Origin: Microbacterium sp.
GTDB taxonomy: Bacteria; Actinomycetota; Actinomycetes; Actinomycetales; Microbacteriaceae
Length of the DNA: 64,000 nucleotides
Assembly (NCBI GenBank): GCA_019510305.1
Contig: JAEKKN010000019.1
Coordinates: 58,216 to 122,215 of the forward strand
Direction of reading: 5' to 3'
The notes under the pieces were generated by a model. That model searched no databases, had not been told where the DNA came from, and was given only the letters and a program-made list of their open reading frames with translations. Numbering within the stretch: position 1 is the stretch's first letter; each line of letters opens with the position of its first letter. Position numbers and translations under genes: made by a program. This document shows positions 1 through 8,166 of this stretch, in pieces.

Positions 1-2
1 CG

Positions 3-884
3 TTCTGGGATCAGCTGTTCTCGCGCCTCGTCGGCGGGCTGAACTTCGGACTGCTCCTGGCTCTCGCCTCGATGGGCGCGGCGCTCATCTACGGCACCAC
101 GCGCCTGTCGAACTTCGCCCACGCCGAGATGGTCACCTGGGGCGGCATGCTCGCGCTGGTGACCACCACCTTCTGGCACCTTCCCCTGTGGGCGGGCATC
201 GCCGCGGCCGTGATCGGCGGCGGTCTCTTCGGCTGGGGAATGGATGCCGGCATCTGGCGTCCCCTGCGCCGGAAGGGCCTCGGCACTGTGCAGCTGATGA
301 TCGTCAGCATCGGTCTCTCGCTCGCGCTGCGCTATGTGTTCCAGTACTTCATCGGCGGCGGCACCTACCAGTTGCCGGGCGCCAGCCCCACGCCTATCCA
401 GTTCGGCCCGATCTCCCTGTCGTACATCGACCTGATCGCGATGGGCGTGAGCATCGTCGTGATCCTCATCGTCGCGTGGTTCCTCACCCGCACGCGCATC
501 GGCAAGGCGACCAGGGCGATCTCCGACAACCCGCAGCTCGCCGCCGCTTCCGGCATCGACGTCGACAGGGTGATCCGCATCGTCTGGATCCTGGCCGGCG
601 TGCTGGCCGCGATCTCGGGCATCCTGTGGGCGTACTTCCGCCCTGGTGTGAAGTGGGACATGGGCGGGCAGATGCTGCTGCTCATGTTCGCGGCGATCAC
701 GCTCGGAGGACTCGGCACGGCATTCGGCGCCCTCGTCGGATCGCTGATCGTGGGCATGGCCGTCGAGATCTCGACCCTGTGGATCCCCTCCGACCTGAAG
801 TACGCGAGTGCGCTCGTCGTCCTCATCATCATCCTGCTGGTCAGGCCCCAGGGCCTGCTCGGGCGCAAGGAAAGGCTGGGCTGA
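3..884 (+). CDS. livH: Branched-chain amino acid ABC transporter permease LivH, 5' end cut by window edge
   Basis: Inner-membrane permease that with LivM forms the channel of a high-affinity branched-chain amino acid importer. The reading frame is open from base 3; the first ATG at 72 would remove the first hydrophobic helix, so the true start lies left of the window. The visible 293 residues contain the family's early NFAHAE segment, about eight hydrophobic helices and the conserved end RPQGLLGRKERLG. The stop is 2 nt before livM, and livG and livF follow, so all four form one operon. Family assignment is firm; the substrate (Leu/Ile/Val, another amino acid, or urea/amide as in Urt relatives) cannot be read from the sequence. 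Confidence 0.93.
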   Translation, partial: FWDQLFSRLVGGLNFGLLLALASMGAALIYGTTRLSNFAHAEMVTWGGMLALVTTTFWHLPLWAGIAAAVIGGGLFGWGMDAGIWRPLRRKGLGTVQLMIVSIGLSLALRYVFQYFIGGGTYQLPGASPTPIQFGPISLSYIDLIAMGVSIVVILIVAWFLTRTRIGKATRAISDNPQLAAASGIDVDRVIRIVWILAGVLAAISGILWAYFRPGVKWDMGGQMLLLMFAAITLGGLGTAFGALVGSLIVGMAVEISTLWIPSDLKYASALVVLIIILLVRPQGLLGRKERLG

Positions 885-886
885 TC

Positions 887-1864
887 ATGGACTTCGGAAG
901 CATCCTCTCCAACACCGCCGTCTATCTGTTCAGCCCGGTCACCATCGCATATGCGCTGGCCGCCACGGGCCTCGCGATGCACTTCGGCTACGCCGGGCTG
1001 CTGAACTTCGGCATGGCCGCGTTCATGGCGGTGGGCGGCTACGGCTACGCGATCTCCGTGCTCTCGTTCGGCCTGCCCTGGTGGCTCGGCATGCTCATCG
1101 GCCTCGCAGGCGGCGCGCTGTTCGCTGTGCTCCTCGGCATCCCGACTCTGCGACTGCGCGCCGACTACCTCGCCATCGCGACCATCGCCGCGGGTGAGAT
1201 CGTGCGACTGCTGTTCACGACTCAGCTGTTCGACGAGTGGACGAACTCCGCCGACGGGCTCGCTCAGTACAACGGCGGCTTCCGCGATGCGAACCCGTTC
1301 CCGCAGGGCACCTACGGCTTCGGTCCGTGGGTCTACTCGGCCGACGATCTGTGGAACCGGGTGTTCGGCGTGCTCCTGCTCGCCCTGTCGGTGCTGCTGG
1401 TCTGGTCGCTGATGCGCAGCCCCTGGGGCCGCGTGCTCAAGGGAATCCGCGAGGATGAGGATGCGGTCCGCTCGCTCGGCAAGAACGTGTTCGCCTACAA
1501 GATGCAGGCGCTCGTGGTCGGCGGGGTGATCGGCGCAGCCGGCGGGATCGTCTTCGTGCTCCCCTCGGCTGTGGTGCCCGGCAGCTACACGACCTCGCTG
1601 ACATTCTTCTTGTGGACGATCCTCCTCCTCGGCGGTGCCGCGACTGTGTTCGGCCCGACGCTCGGCGCGATCCTGTTCTGGGTGGTGTTCGCCTTCCTGG
1701 CGAACCTCCTGCCCAGTTTGGCGAAGGCCGGATACCTGCCCATGTCCGACAGCCAGGCGTCGACGCTCGTGTTCGTGTTCGTCGGCATCGCCCTGATGCT
1801 GCTCGTGATCTTCCGCCCGCAGGGCATTCTCGGAGACAAGAGGGAGATGACCTTTGTCAAGTGA
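887..1864 (+). CDS. livM: Branched-chain amino acid ABC transporter permease LivM
   Basis: Second channel subunit of the importer, 325 residues. The ATG at 887 lies 2 nt after the livH stop, indicating translational coupling. It has about nine hydrophobic helices, the early motif HFGYAGLLNFG, the mid-protein loop RLRADYLAIATIAAGEI typical of LivM, and the end RPQGILGDKREM. The 3' end overlaps the TTG start of livG by 11 nt. Length and motifs fit the family without gaps. A longer open frame running back to 188 only reflects GC-rich antisense coding and lacks homology to permeases. Confidence 0.93.
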   Translation: MDFGSILSNTAVYLFSPVTIAYALAATGLAMHFGYAGLLNFGMAAFMAVGGYGYAISVLSFGLPWWLGMLIGLAGGALFAVLLGIPTLRLRADYLAIATIAAGEIVRLLFTTQLFDEWTNSADGLAQYNGGFRDANPFPQGTYGFGPWVYSADDLWNRVFGVLLLALSVLLVWSLMRSPWGRVLKGIREDEDAVRSLGKNVFAYKMQALVVGGVIGAAGGIVFVLPSAVVPGSYTTSLTFFLWTILLLGGAATVFGPTLGAILFWVVFAFLANLLPSLAKAGYLPMSDSQASTLVFVFVGIALMLLVIFRPQGILGDKREMTFVK

Positions 1865-2894
1865 ACTGACCCCTGACGCCGACGCGCCTACGGAGACGCC
1901 CACCGGCAGCATCCGCCGCCCGAAGACCACCGGACTCACCAAGGGGCCCGCGGCTCCCGGTGTCGCGAAGGTCGACCCGATCCTCGTGGTCGATGCCGTG
2001 CAGCGCCGCTTCGGCGGACTCGTCGCGGTCGACGTCGATCACCTCGAGATCCCGCGCGGAGCGATCACCGCCCTGATCGGACCGAACGGCGCTGGCAAGA
2101 CGACCCTGTTCAACCTGCTCTGCGGTTTCGACCGTCCCAACAGCGGAACCTGGTCCTTCGATGGCAGGAGCCTCTCCGGAGTCCCCTCCTTCAAGGTGGC
2201 GAGGATGGGTCAGGTGCGCACCTTCCAGCTGACGAAGGCGCTCTCCCTGCTCACGGTCCTCGAGAACATGAAGCTCGGTGCGCCCGGTCAGAAGGGCGAG
2301 GGCTTCTGGGCCTCGCTGTTCCCCTTCCTGTGGCGACGGCAGGACGGCGAGATCGAAGTCAAGGCACGTGAACTGCTCAAGCGCTTCAAGCTCGACGCCA
2401 AGGAGAAGGACTTCGCCGCTGCGCTCTCGGGCGGTCAGCGCAAGCTGCTCGAGATGGCGCGCGCGCTGATGAGCGATCCCCATCTCGTCATGCTCGACGA
2501 GCCGATGGCTGGCGTCAACCCGGCCCTCACGCAGTCGCTGCTCGACCACATCCTCGATCTCAAGGAACAGGGCATGACCGTGCTCTTCGTCGAGCACGAC
2601 ATGCACATGGTGCGGCACATCGCCGACTGGGTCGTCGTGATGGCCGAGGGCCGTGTCGTCGCTGAGGGCCCGCCCGAGGAGGTCATGGAGGACCCGGCTG
2701 TCATCGACGCCTATCTCGGCGCCCACCAGGATCTCGATCTGGGCGCGGTGACCGGCCGCATCGCCGTTTTGGAGGATGCCGCGGCCGCGAGACTGCGCGA
2801 GAAGATCGAAGCAGAGGCCGAAGCCGAACTCGCTGCGCGCTCGACTGCAGACCCGGCATCCGAGATCCACGCACCCGAGGAGGGCAAGGCATGA
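1854..2894 (+). CDS. livG: Branched-chain amino acid ABC transporter ATPase LivG
   Basis: ATP-hydrolysing subunit, 346 residues. The start chosen is TTG at 1854, inside livM, preceded by AGGGAG at suitable spacing. Walker A GPNGAGKT is at about residues 76-83, the ABC signature LSGGQ near 191, and Walker B LVMLDEP near 210, followed by a switch histidine in VEHDMHM. It is longer than a standard LivG (about 255 residues): it has about 45 extra N-terminal residues and a C-terminal tail of about 55 residues rich in Glu and Ala. These tails may be disordered, and their role is unknown. The gene overlaps livF by 4 nt. Confidence 0.93.
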   Translation: MSSELTPDADAPTETPTGSIRRPKTTGLTKGPAAPGVAKVDPILVVDAVQRRFGGLVAVDVDHLEIPRGAITALIGPNGAGKTTLFNLLCGFDRPNSGTWSFDGRSLSGVPSFKVARMGQVRTFQLTKALSLLTVLENMKLGAPGQKGEGFWASLFPFLWRRQDGEIEVKARELLKRFKLDAKEKDFAAALSGGQRKLLEMARALMSDPHLVMLDEPMAGVNPALTQSLLDHILDLKEQGMTVLFVEHDMHMVRHIADWVVVMAEGRVVAEGPPEEVMEDPAVIDAYLGAHQDLDLGAVTGRIAVLEDAAAARLREKIEAEAEAELAARSTADPASEIHAPEEGKA

Positions 2895-3628
2895 GCGACG
2901 ACACCGTCATCGTCGAGCTGAAAGACGTCCATGCCGGCTATCTGCCGGGGGTGAACATCCTCAACGGCGCGAATCTCGTGGCCAGGCAGGGCGAGCTGAT
3001 CGGCATCATCGGGCCGAACGGCGCCGGCAAGTCGACACTGCTGAAGGCGATCTTCGGCATGGTCAACGTCCGATCGGGAGAGATCACCGTGAACGGCGAG
3101 AGCATCGTCGGCCTCAAGGCCGACAAGCTCGTCCGCCGCGGCGTGGCATTCGTCCCCCAGACGAACAACGTCTTCCCCTCACTGTCGATCGAAGAGAACC
3201 TGCAGATGGGGCTCTTCCAGAACCCGAAGATCTACGCCGAGCGGCTCGAGTTCGTGACGGGCATCTTCGCCGAGCTCGGCAAGCGCCTCAAGCAACGAGC
3301 CGGTTCGCTTTCCGGCGGTGAGCGTCAGATGGTGGCGATGTCGCGCGCGCTGATGATGGACCCGTCCGTGCTGCTGCTCGACGAGCCGTCGGCGGGGCTC
3401 TCCCCTGTCCGACAGGACGACGCGTTCATCCGCGTCTCCGACATCAACAAGGCCGGCGTCACGACGATCATGGTCGAGCAGAACGCCCGCCGCTGCCTGC
3501 AGATCTGCGACCGCGGCTACGTGCTCGATCAGGGCAAGGACGCCTACGAAGGCTCCGGCCGCGACCTGCTGAACGATCCGAAGGTCATCGGTCTGTACCT
3601 CGGCACATTGGGAACCGACGCCGCCTGA
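2891..3628 (+). CDS. livF: Branched-chain amino acid ABC transporter ATPase LivF
   Basis: Second ATPase subunit, 245 residues, of normal LivF length. Walker A GPNGAGKS is at residues 41-48, the signature LSGGERQMVAMSRALM begins near 139, and Walker B LLLDEPSAGLSP follows. The start overlaps the livG stop by 4 nt (ATGA), so it is translationally coupled and last in the livHMGF operon. A 410-bp repeat-rich spacer and a bidirectional terminator separate it from the convergent livK. Confidence 0.93.
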   Translation: MSDDTVIVELKDVHAGYLPGVNILNGANLVARQGELIGIIGPNGAGKSTLLKAIFGMVNVRSGEITVNGESIVGLKADKLVRRGVAFVPQTNNVFPSLSIEENLQMGLFQNPKIYAERLEFVTGIFAELGKRLKQRAGSLSGGERQMVAMSRALMMDPSVLLLDEPSAGLSPVRQDDAFIRVSDINKAGVTTIMVEQNARRCLQICDRGYVLDQGKDAYEGSGRDLLNDPKVIGLYLGTLGTDAA

Positions 3629-3644
3629 GCGCGCGGCGGACCCT

Positions 3645-3714
3645 CGGCCGTTGAGCGAGCGCAGCGAGACGACGCCCTCCCCCGGCCGTTGAGCGAGCGC
3701 AGCGAGAGGAAACG
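3645..3714 (+). repeat. Two direct copies of a GTTGAGCGAGCGCAGCGAGA repeat
   Basis: A 25-bp sequence beginning CGGCCGTTGAGCGAGCG is present identically at 3645-3669 and 3683-3707, 38 bp apart, in the livF-livK spacer. The same family recurs in inverse orientation at 3754-3797 and within or near genes at 9171, 9921, 11677 and 21842. It looks like a short genome-wide repeat family; its function is unknown. Confidence 0.8.
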
Positions 3715-3753
3715 CAGCGAGGCTCGCACGAGCTCCAGCCGTTCGTCGGAGCA

Positions 3754-3797
3754 CGCGTTTCGTCTCGGTCGCTGGCGCTCCCTCGCTCAACGACCGG
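3754..3797 (-). repeat. Inverted copy of the GTTGAGCGAG repeat family
   Basis: Read on the minus strand this is GGTCGTTGAGCGAGGGAGCG followed by a GACCGAGACGAAACG end. It lies opposite in orientation to the pair at 3645-3714, so a transcript through the spacer could fold back on itself. Confidence 0.7.
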
Positions 3798-3822
3798 TTG
3801 CTCGTCGTTGACCGCGGCCGCG

Positions 3823-3965
3823 TTCCGGTTGCAGTTCACGCCGCCACCGGCATCCACCCCCGCCTTCCGGGCGCAGTTAGCGCCGCCGCCGCACACGACA
3901 AGCGGCGCCAACTGCACCCGGAAAGCCCAGCCCCGAGCGAGAAGCGGCATCAACTGCGACCGGAA
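3823..3965. repeat. Symmetric array of four 22-bp repeats
   Basis: Four related 22-mers lie at 3823-3844 and 3865-3886 (forward, TTCCGG..GCAGTT..CGCCGC) and at 3902-3923 and 3944-3965 (inverted). Start-to-start steps are 42, 37 and 42 bp, and both nested pairs share the same centre, at about 3894. No reading frame of note crosses the array. The arrangement resembles interspersed palindromic (BIME-like) elements or a multi-site protein-binding array. Function is unknown. Confidence 0.75.
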
Positions 3966-3994
3966 CTCCGACGCGATCGCGCGGCAGGCATGAC

Positions 3995-4026
3995 GAAGGC
4001 CCCGGATGCTCGCATCCGGGGCCTTC
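3995..4026. terminator. Bidirectional terminator between livF and livK
   Basis: The stem GAAGGCCCCGGATGC pairs with GCATCCGGGGCCTTC around a 2-nt loop. It sits between two convergent genes and can serve both strands, mainly livK, whose stop is 13 nt away. There is no long T-run, as is common in high-GC actinobacteria. Confidence 0.75.
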
Positions 4027-4038
4027 GCTCTACTCACA

Positions 4039-5298
4039 TCAGTTGGTGCGGGTGATGGTGTTGTCCGCGCCGTACTTGTAGATGCCGATGGTGGCGCCCT
4101 GAGGGTCGCCGTTCTCGTCGAACGTCACATCGCCGGAGTAGCCGTTGTAGTCGGCGACCTTTCCGTCGTTGATGATCTTCGCGCAGTCGGCGAACGTGGT
4201 GCACGCCTCGCCGTCGCCAGAACCGCCCGAGACCTCTTCCATCTTGGCCGCGATGTCCGCGCCCTTGGTCGAGCCCGCAGCCAGCGAGGCCAGTGCGACG
4301 AGGACGACCGCGTCGTAGGCCTCACCCGCGTAGGTGAAGTCCTTGACCTCGGCGTTGCCCTCGCCGGTCCAGTACGTCTGCAGACGTTCGGTGAAGTCGT
4401 CGGCGAGCGCCGGGCCGGCCTTCGTGCCCTGAGCTCCTTCGAGGGAGACAGGGATGTCGGTTCCGTAGTCGGACAGGTTGCCGTCGACCATGTAGAACTT
4501 GTCGGCCGAGATGCCGGCGTTCACCAGCAGCGGGGCGATGGTCTTGAACTGCTCGAACGACACGATCGCGATGGCATCCGGGTTCTGCGCCTTGATGGTC
4601 TCGACCTGGGCGTCGAACTGCGCGTCGCCGACGTTGTAAGACGCCTCGGCGACGACCTCGCCGCCGGTGCCCTCGAACGTGCTCTTGATCGCCGCGTCGA
4701 GGCCAGTGCCGTAGGCGTCGTTCTGGTAGATGATGCCGAGCGTCTTGTGGCCGTCCTCGGCGATCAGGTTGCCGAGGACCTCGCCCTGCAGCAGGTCGCT
4801 GGGGGCGGTGCGGAAGTAGAGGCCCTTGTCGTCCCAGCTGGTGAAGTCGGGCGAGGTGTTCGACGCCGAGATCTGCAGGATGCCCGCGGCGACATTGCCG
4901 TCGAGGATCAGCTTGGAGACGCCGGATGCCGCGGCGCCGACGATCGCCGACACGCCTGCGCCCTGGAGCTTGGTGATCGAGGTCTCGTACGCCTTGGTGT
5001 CGGTGTCGCCCTCGTCTTCGGCCGTCAAGTCGATCGTGATACCGGCCTTGGCGTCGTTGATCTCCTGCACTGCGAGTCCGACGCCGGACTCCATGGGCGG
5101 GCCGAGGAAGGCGAGCGATCCGGTCTGCGGAAGCAGCGATCCCAGCTTGAGGGTGAGGTCGGTGGCGGGCTTGCCGCCATCGTCACCGGAATCGGACGGC
5201 GTGCTGCTCGCGCAGCCCGACATGACGAGTGCGGATGCGCTGACCAGCGCGATGCCGGCGAGGACCTTCGCTGTGCGCGAGCCCTTCAGTGCGTTCAT
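4039..5298 (-). CDS. livK: Branched-chain amino acid ABC transporter substrate-binding lipoprotein LivK
   Basis: Extracytoplasmic binding protein that delivers the substrate to LivHMGF, 419 residues. The start is ATG at 5298, preceded by AAGGGAG; this gives a lipoprotein signal peptide with lipobox VMSG and the modified Cys at residue 29. An upstream in-frame ATG at 5424 would bury that signal and is rejected. The body fits the periplasmic-binding-protein type 1 fold of Leu/Ile/Val receptors. It is transcribed towards the livHMGF operon, an unusual split for a single transport system but one that keeps all five genes together. Confidence 0.92.
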   Translation of the reverse strand: MNALKGSRTAKVLAGIALVSASALVMSGCASSTPSDSGDDGGKPATDLTLKLGSLLPQTGSLAFLGPPMESGVGLAVQEINDAKAGITIDLTAEDEGDTDTKAYETSITKLQGAGVSAIVGAAASGVSKLILDGNVAAGILQISASNTSPDFTSWDDKGLYFRTAPSDLLQGEVLGNLIAEDGHKTLGIIYQNDAYGTGLDAAIKSTFEGTGGEVVAEASYNVGDAQFDAQVETIKAQNPDAIAIVSFEQFKTIAPLLVNAGISADKFYMVDGNLSDYGTDIPVSLEGAQGTKAGPALADDFTERLQTYWTGEGNAEVKDFTYAGEAYDAVVLVALASLAAGSTKGADIAAKMEEVSGGSGDGEACTTFADCAKIINDGKVADYNGYSGDVTFDENGDPQGATIGIYKYGADNTITRTN

Positions 5299-5442
5299 GA
5301 TGCTCCCTTGCGTAACTGAGCGTGGATCGTGACCACGATCGGGTGCTCTAACCCTAGAACGCGAGGTGCGCGCGCAGGGGTCGCAAGTGTTTCGGTGCGT
5401 TAACGATCCGGTACCGGGTTTCACGCGATGTGCGTCCCGGAA

Positions 5443-6378
5443 TCAGACGAGTTCGGGGCGTTCCACTCGGCGTCCGCGGCGAGAGGCGAGGAGCATGTCG
5501 ACCACGAATACGGCGATCGCGATCCACACGAGGGTGAATCCGGCCCAGCGAGCGGGCGGCATGGCTTCGCCGAGCACGACGACGCCGAGCAGGAACTGCA
5601 TGATCGGGGTGATGAACTGGATCATCCCGATCAGGGTGAGATCGATCCGACGGGTGCCTGCCGCGAACAGCAGCAGCGGAACCGCGGTGGCGACGCCCGC
5701 GAACGCGAGGAGCACGGCGTGCCAGGCGCCGTTCTGCCCCATCGTGATGCCCTCAGGCGTGGTGGCGACGAGAATGAGCTGCACGACGGCGATCGGGATC
5801 AGCCAGAAGGACTCGAGGGTCAGCCCGCTGACGGCATCCACCGCTGGTCCGATCTTCTTCTTGATCAACCCGTACACCCCGAACGACGCCGTGAGCGACA
5901 GGGCGATCCACGGAAACGACCCGTAGACGACGATGATCACCACGACGGCGACTGCGGCGATGCCGATCGCGACCCACTGTGCGACCCGTATGCGCTCACG
6001 CAGCACGAACACGCCGAGGAGCACGGTGGTGATCGGGTTGATGAAGTAACCGAGACTCGTCTCGACGACCTGGTCATTGAGAGTGCCGATCACGAAGACC
6101 TGCCAGTTCACGTAGATCAGCACGCCCGCGAGCGCGGTGAGGGCGAGAAGCTGGGGCCGGCGGATGATCGCGCCGAGCGCCTTCCACCCGCGGGTGACCG
6201 TGAGCAGGACCACGCAGAACACCAGCGAGAGCACGACTCGCCATGCGACGAGCTCCCAGGGTCCGGTCGGCGTCAGAAGCAGGAAGTACAGCGGCAGCAG
6301 ACCCCAGAGGAGGTATGCGGCGATCGCGTACAGTGCCCCCGTGGTCCGGGTGGCGCTGGTCGCTTCTGAGGTCACCAC
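5443..6378 (-). CDS. rarD: RarD-type EamA/DMT superfamily transporter
   Basis: Integral membrane protein of 311 residues with about ten predicted helices in two EamA repeats. The segments AAYLLWGLLPLYF and SLGYFINPITTVLLG, and the loop YGLIKKKIGPA, are typical of the RarD (chloramphenicol-sensitive protein) branch. Family members are thought to move small metabolites, but the substrate is not established. It is monocistronic here, convergent with nothing, and separated from groES by a terminator at 6404-6434. The RarD subfamily call is good; function at the substrate level is open. Confidence 0.85.
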   Translation of the reverse strand: MVTSEATSATRTTGALYAIAAYLLWGLLPLYFLLLTPTGPWELVAWRVVLSLVFCVVLLTVTRGWKALGAIIRRPQLLALTALAGVLIYVNWQVFVIGTLNDQVVETSLGYFINPITTVLLGVFVLRERIRVAQWVAIGIAAVAVVVIIVVYGSFPWIALSLTASFGVYGLIKKKIGPAVDAVSGLTLESFWLIPIAVVQLILVATTPEGITMGQNGAWHAVLLAFAGVATAVPLLLFAAGTRRIDLTLIGMIQFITPIMQFLLGVVVLGEAMPPARWAGFTLVWIAIAVFVVDMLLASRRGRRVERPELV

Positions 6379-6403
6379 GCAACCCTATGCCCGGGCAACG
6401 AAG

Positions 6404-6434
6404 AAGGCCCGGATGCCGAAGCATCCGAGCCTTC
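6404..6434 (-). terminator. groES terminator
   Basis: Inverted repeat AAGGCCCGGATGC / GCATCCGAGCCTT with a short loop, just after the groES stop on the minus strand. On that strand it also lies just before rarD, so it separates the two units. Confidence 0.7.
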
Positions 6435-6451
6435 TCGTCTTGTACGCCGTA

Positions 6452-6748
6452 TCAGCGGACGACGACAGCCAGCACGTCGCGAGCCGACAGGACGAGGAAC
6501 TCGTCTGCGCCGAACTTCACCTCGGTGCCGCCGTACTTGCTGTAGAGCACACGGTCGCCCACGGCGACATCGAGCGGGACGCGGTTGCCATTGTCATCGA
6601 TGCGGCCGGGGCCCACGGCCACGACCTCGCCCTCCTGGGGCTTCTCCTTGGCGGTGTCAGGGATGACCAGGCCACTCGCGGTGGTCTGCTCGGCCTCGAC
6701 CTGCTTGATGACGATGCGGTCCTCGAGCGGCTTGATGGAAACCGACAC
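6452..6748 (-). CDS. groES: Co-chaperonin GroES
   Basis: Ten-kilodalton lid of the GroEL chaperonin, 98 residues, standard length. The N-terminus [19 protein letters not shown], the mobile-loop region [18 protein letters not shown] and the motif [11 protein letters not shown] are diagnostic. No groEL follows; the next minus-strand gene is a transporter after a terminator, so groEL must lie elsewhere, as is known in other actinobacteria. Two HrcA-type CIRCE elements lie 40-115 bp upstream, so heat-inducible repression by HrcA is expected. Confidence 0.96.
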   Translation of the reverse strand: MSVSIKPLEDRIVIKQVEAEQTTASGLVIPDTAKEKPQEGEVVAVGPGRIDDNGNRVPLDVAVGDRVLYSKYGGTEVKFGADEFLVLSARDVLAVVVR

Positions 6749-6788
6749 GGTCTACCTCTTCTTTCTTGACGATGACACGAAAGACTCG

Positions 6789-6815
6789 TTCGCACTCTCA
6801 ACCCGAGAGTGCTAA
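6789..6815 (-). promoter_or_regulatory. CIRCE operator (HrcA site) for groES
   Basis: On the minus strand the sequence is TTAGCACTC, 9 nt, GAGTGCGAA. This is one base from the consensus TTAGCACTC-N9-GAGTGCTAA. It lies about 40 bp before the groES start. HrcA binding there is the established way this class of operon is repressed. Confidence 0.92.
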
Positions 6816-6831
6816 TCCAGTCTAGGCGGTC

Positions 6832-6862
6832 GGCTGGCACTCACGCAATGCGAGTGCCAGCC
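6832..6862. promoter_or_regulatory. Second, variant CIRCE-like operator
   Basis: A perfect inverted repeat GGCTGGCACTC-N9-GAGTGCCAGCC. The core GCACTC-N9-GAGTGC and the 9-nt spacer match CIRCE, while the outer bases differ (CTG/CAG in place of TTA/TAA). It lies 16 bp from the first CIRCE and 22 bp before the divergent methyltransferase gene, so HrcA bound here could affect both directions. Confidence 0.75.
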
Positions 6863-6872
6863 ACCCGCCGCC

Positions 6873-6878
6873 TAAGCT
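6873..6878 (+). promoter_or_regulatory. Putative -10 box for leaderless methyltransferase transcript
   Basis: TAAGCT fits the actinobacterial TANNNT -10 box. It ends 6 nt before the GTG at 6885, which has no ribosome-binding site, so transcription probably starts at the start codon. The box lies 11 bp from the variant CIRCE. Confidence 0.4.
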
Positions 6879-6884
6879 GAGCAG

Positions 6885-8165
6885 GTGGAGATGTCCGAGC
6901 TGCGCGCCCTGCTCACCCCCGACGGTCTGGAGCTGCTCGACGCCCTGGGCCCGATCGAGTCGACGGGCGAGGTCGCGAAAGCGGTGTCGCGGCTTCGCGC
7001 CGCCGGGCACTCGCCTGATCTGGTGTCGGCGGTCGTCGGTCAAGCGCATCTGCGCGCGAAGGCGACCGCGAAGTTCGGCGAGTTCGCCCAGCGGATGCTG
7101 TTCACCCGCGCGGGCCTCGAGCAGGCCACGAGGCTCGGAGTCGGCGCCCGCCACGCCCAGCGACTCCGCGCGGCCGGCATCACGGCGGTGGCCGACCTCG
7201 GGTGCGGCATCGGAGGAGATGCGCTCGCGTTCGCGGGGGCGGGCCTCGAGGTGCTCGCCGTCGACGCCGACGAGGTCACCGCGGCCATCGCCGCCTACAA
7301 CCTCGCCCCGTTCGACTCGGAGGTGCGTCACGGCACGGCCGAAGACGCGTACGCCAGGCTCGGAGATGTTCCCCTCCCTCGGTCGGATTCTCCGGATTCC
7401 GCCGAGGCAGGCGCACAAGACCGAGGGAAGCGCGCGGCGCAGAGCGGTGCTCGAGCGATCTGGATGGATCCGGCCCGCCGCACCTCGGGGCACAGCGAGA
7501 CTCGTCGCGTCTCGGCCGAGGACTACTCCCCCTCGCTCGACTGGGCGTTCGACGTGGCCTCGCAGGTTCCGACCGGCATCAAACTCGGCCCCGCGCACGA
7601 CCGCGATGCGCTCCCCGCCGACTGCGAAGCTCAGTGGGTGAGCGCCGATGGCAGCGTGGTCGAGCTCGTCGTCTGGACGGGCGTCCTCGCGCGCCCCGGC
7701 ATCCGTCGCTCCGCCCTGGTCATCCGGGGCGACCGCTCGTACGAACTCACCTCTGGCGCCGACGCCGAAGACGCACCTGTGCGCGAGCTCGGCGCGTACC
7801 TGCACGAGCCCGACGGAGCCGTGATCCGCGCCCGCCTGATCGGCGACGTCGCCCGGAGCCTCGACGCGGGCATGCTCGACGAGCACATCGCCTATCTCAC
7901 GTCGGATGCCGCGTTCACGAGCCCCTTCGTGCAGTCCTTCCGTGTACGCGAGACGATGCCGGCGAATCCCAAGGCGATCAGCGACGCGCTCAAGCGCCAC
8001 GACATCGGCACGATCGAGATCAAGAAGCGCGGCATGGATGTCGATCCGGCGGCGTTCCGCAAGAAGCTCACCCTCAAGGGCGCCGAGACGGCGACGCTCA
8101 TCCTCACGCGCGTGGGCTCCCGGAGGCTCGCGATCCTCGCCGATCGGGTGCCCGCCGCGTCGTAG
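6885..8165 (+). CDS. Class I SAM-dependent methyltransferase with THUMP-like C-terminus
   Basis: Protein of 426 residues. The SAM-binding motif ADLGCGIGGDALAFA lies near residues 104-118, followed by the acidic loop VLAVDADEVT. The Asp-Pro pair in WMDPARRTS resembles the catalytic region of nucleic-acid methyltransferases. The C-terminal quarter, with HDIGTIEIKKRGMDVDP, matches the THUMP-like domain attached to such enzymes in actinobacteria. An RNA substrate is therefore likely but not shown. GTG 6885 and ATG 6891 are alternative starts; neither has a clear RBS. A low-complexity acidic stretch near residues 165-185 interrupts the fold. Confidence 0.82.
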   Translation: MEMSELRALLTPDGLELLDALGPIESTGEVAKAVSRLRAAGHSPDLVSAVVGQAHLRAKATAKFGEFAQRMLFTRAGLEQATRLGVGARHAQRLRAAGITAVADLGCGIGGDALAFAGAGLEVLAVDADEVTAAIAAYNLAPFDSEVRHGTAEDAYARLGDVPLPRSDSPDSAEAGAQDRGKRAAQSGARAIWMDPARRTSGHSETRRVSAEDYSPSLDWAFDVASQVPTGIKLGPAHDRDALPADCEAQWVSADGSVVELVVWTGVLARPGIRRSALVIRGDRSYELTSGADAEDAPVRELGAYLHEPDGAVIRARLIGDVARSLDAGMLDEHIAYLTSDAAFTSPFVQSFRVRETMPANPKAISDALKRHDIGTIEIKKRGMDVDPAAFRKKLTLKGAETATLILTRVGSRRLAILADRVPAAS

Positions 8166-8166
8166 G

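Noticed and set aside
365-1942. Long minus-strand open frame (525 codons) across the liv permease genes
   Set aside because: It is the antisense of livH/livM; His/Arg/Glu-rich with no family, typical of GC-rich antisense frames.
3823-3965. CRISPR array
   Set aside because: Only four units, in both orientations, with imperfect repeats and no cas genes.
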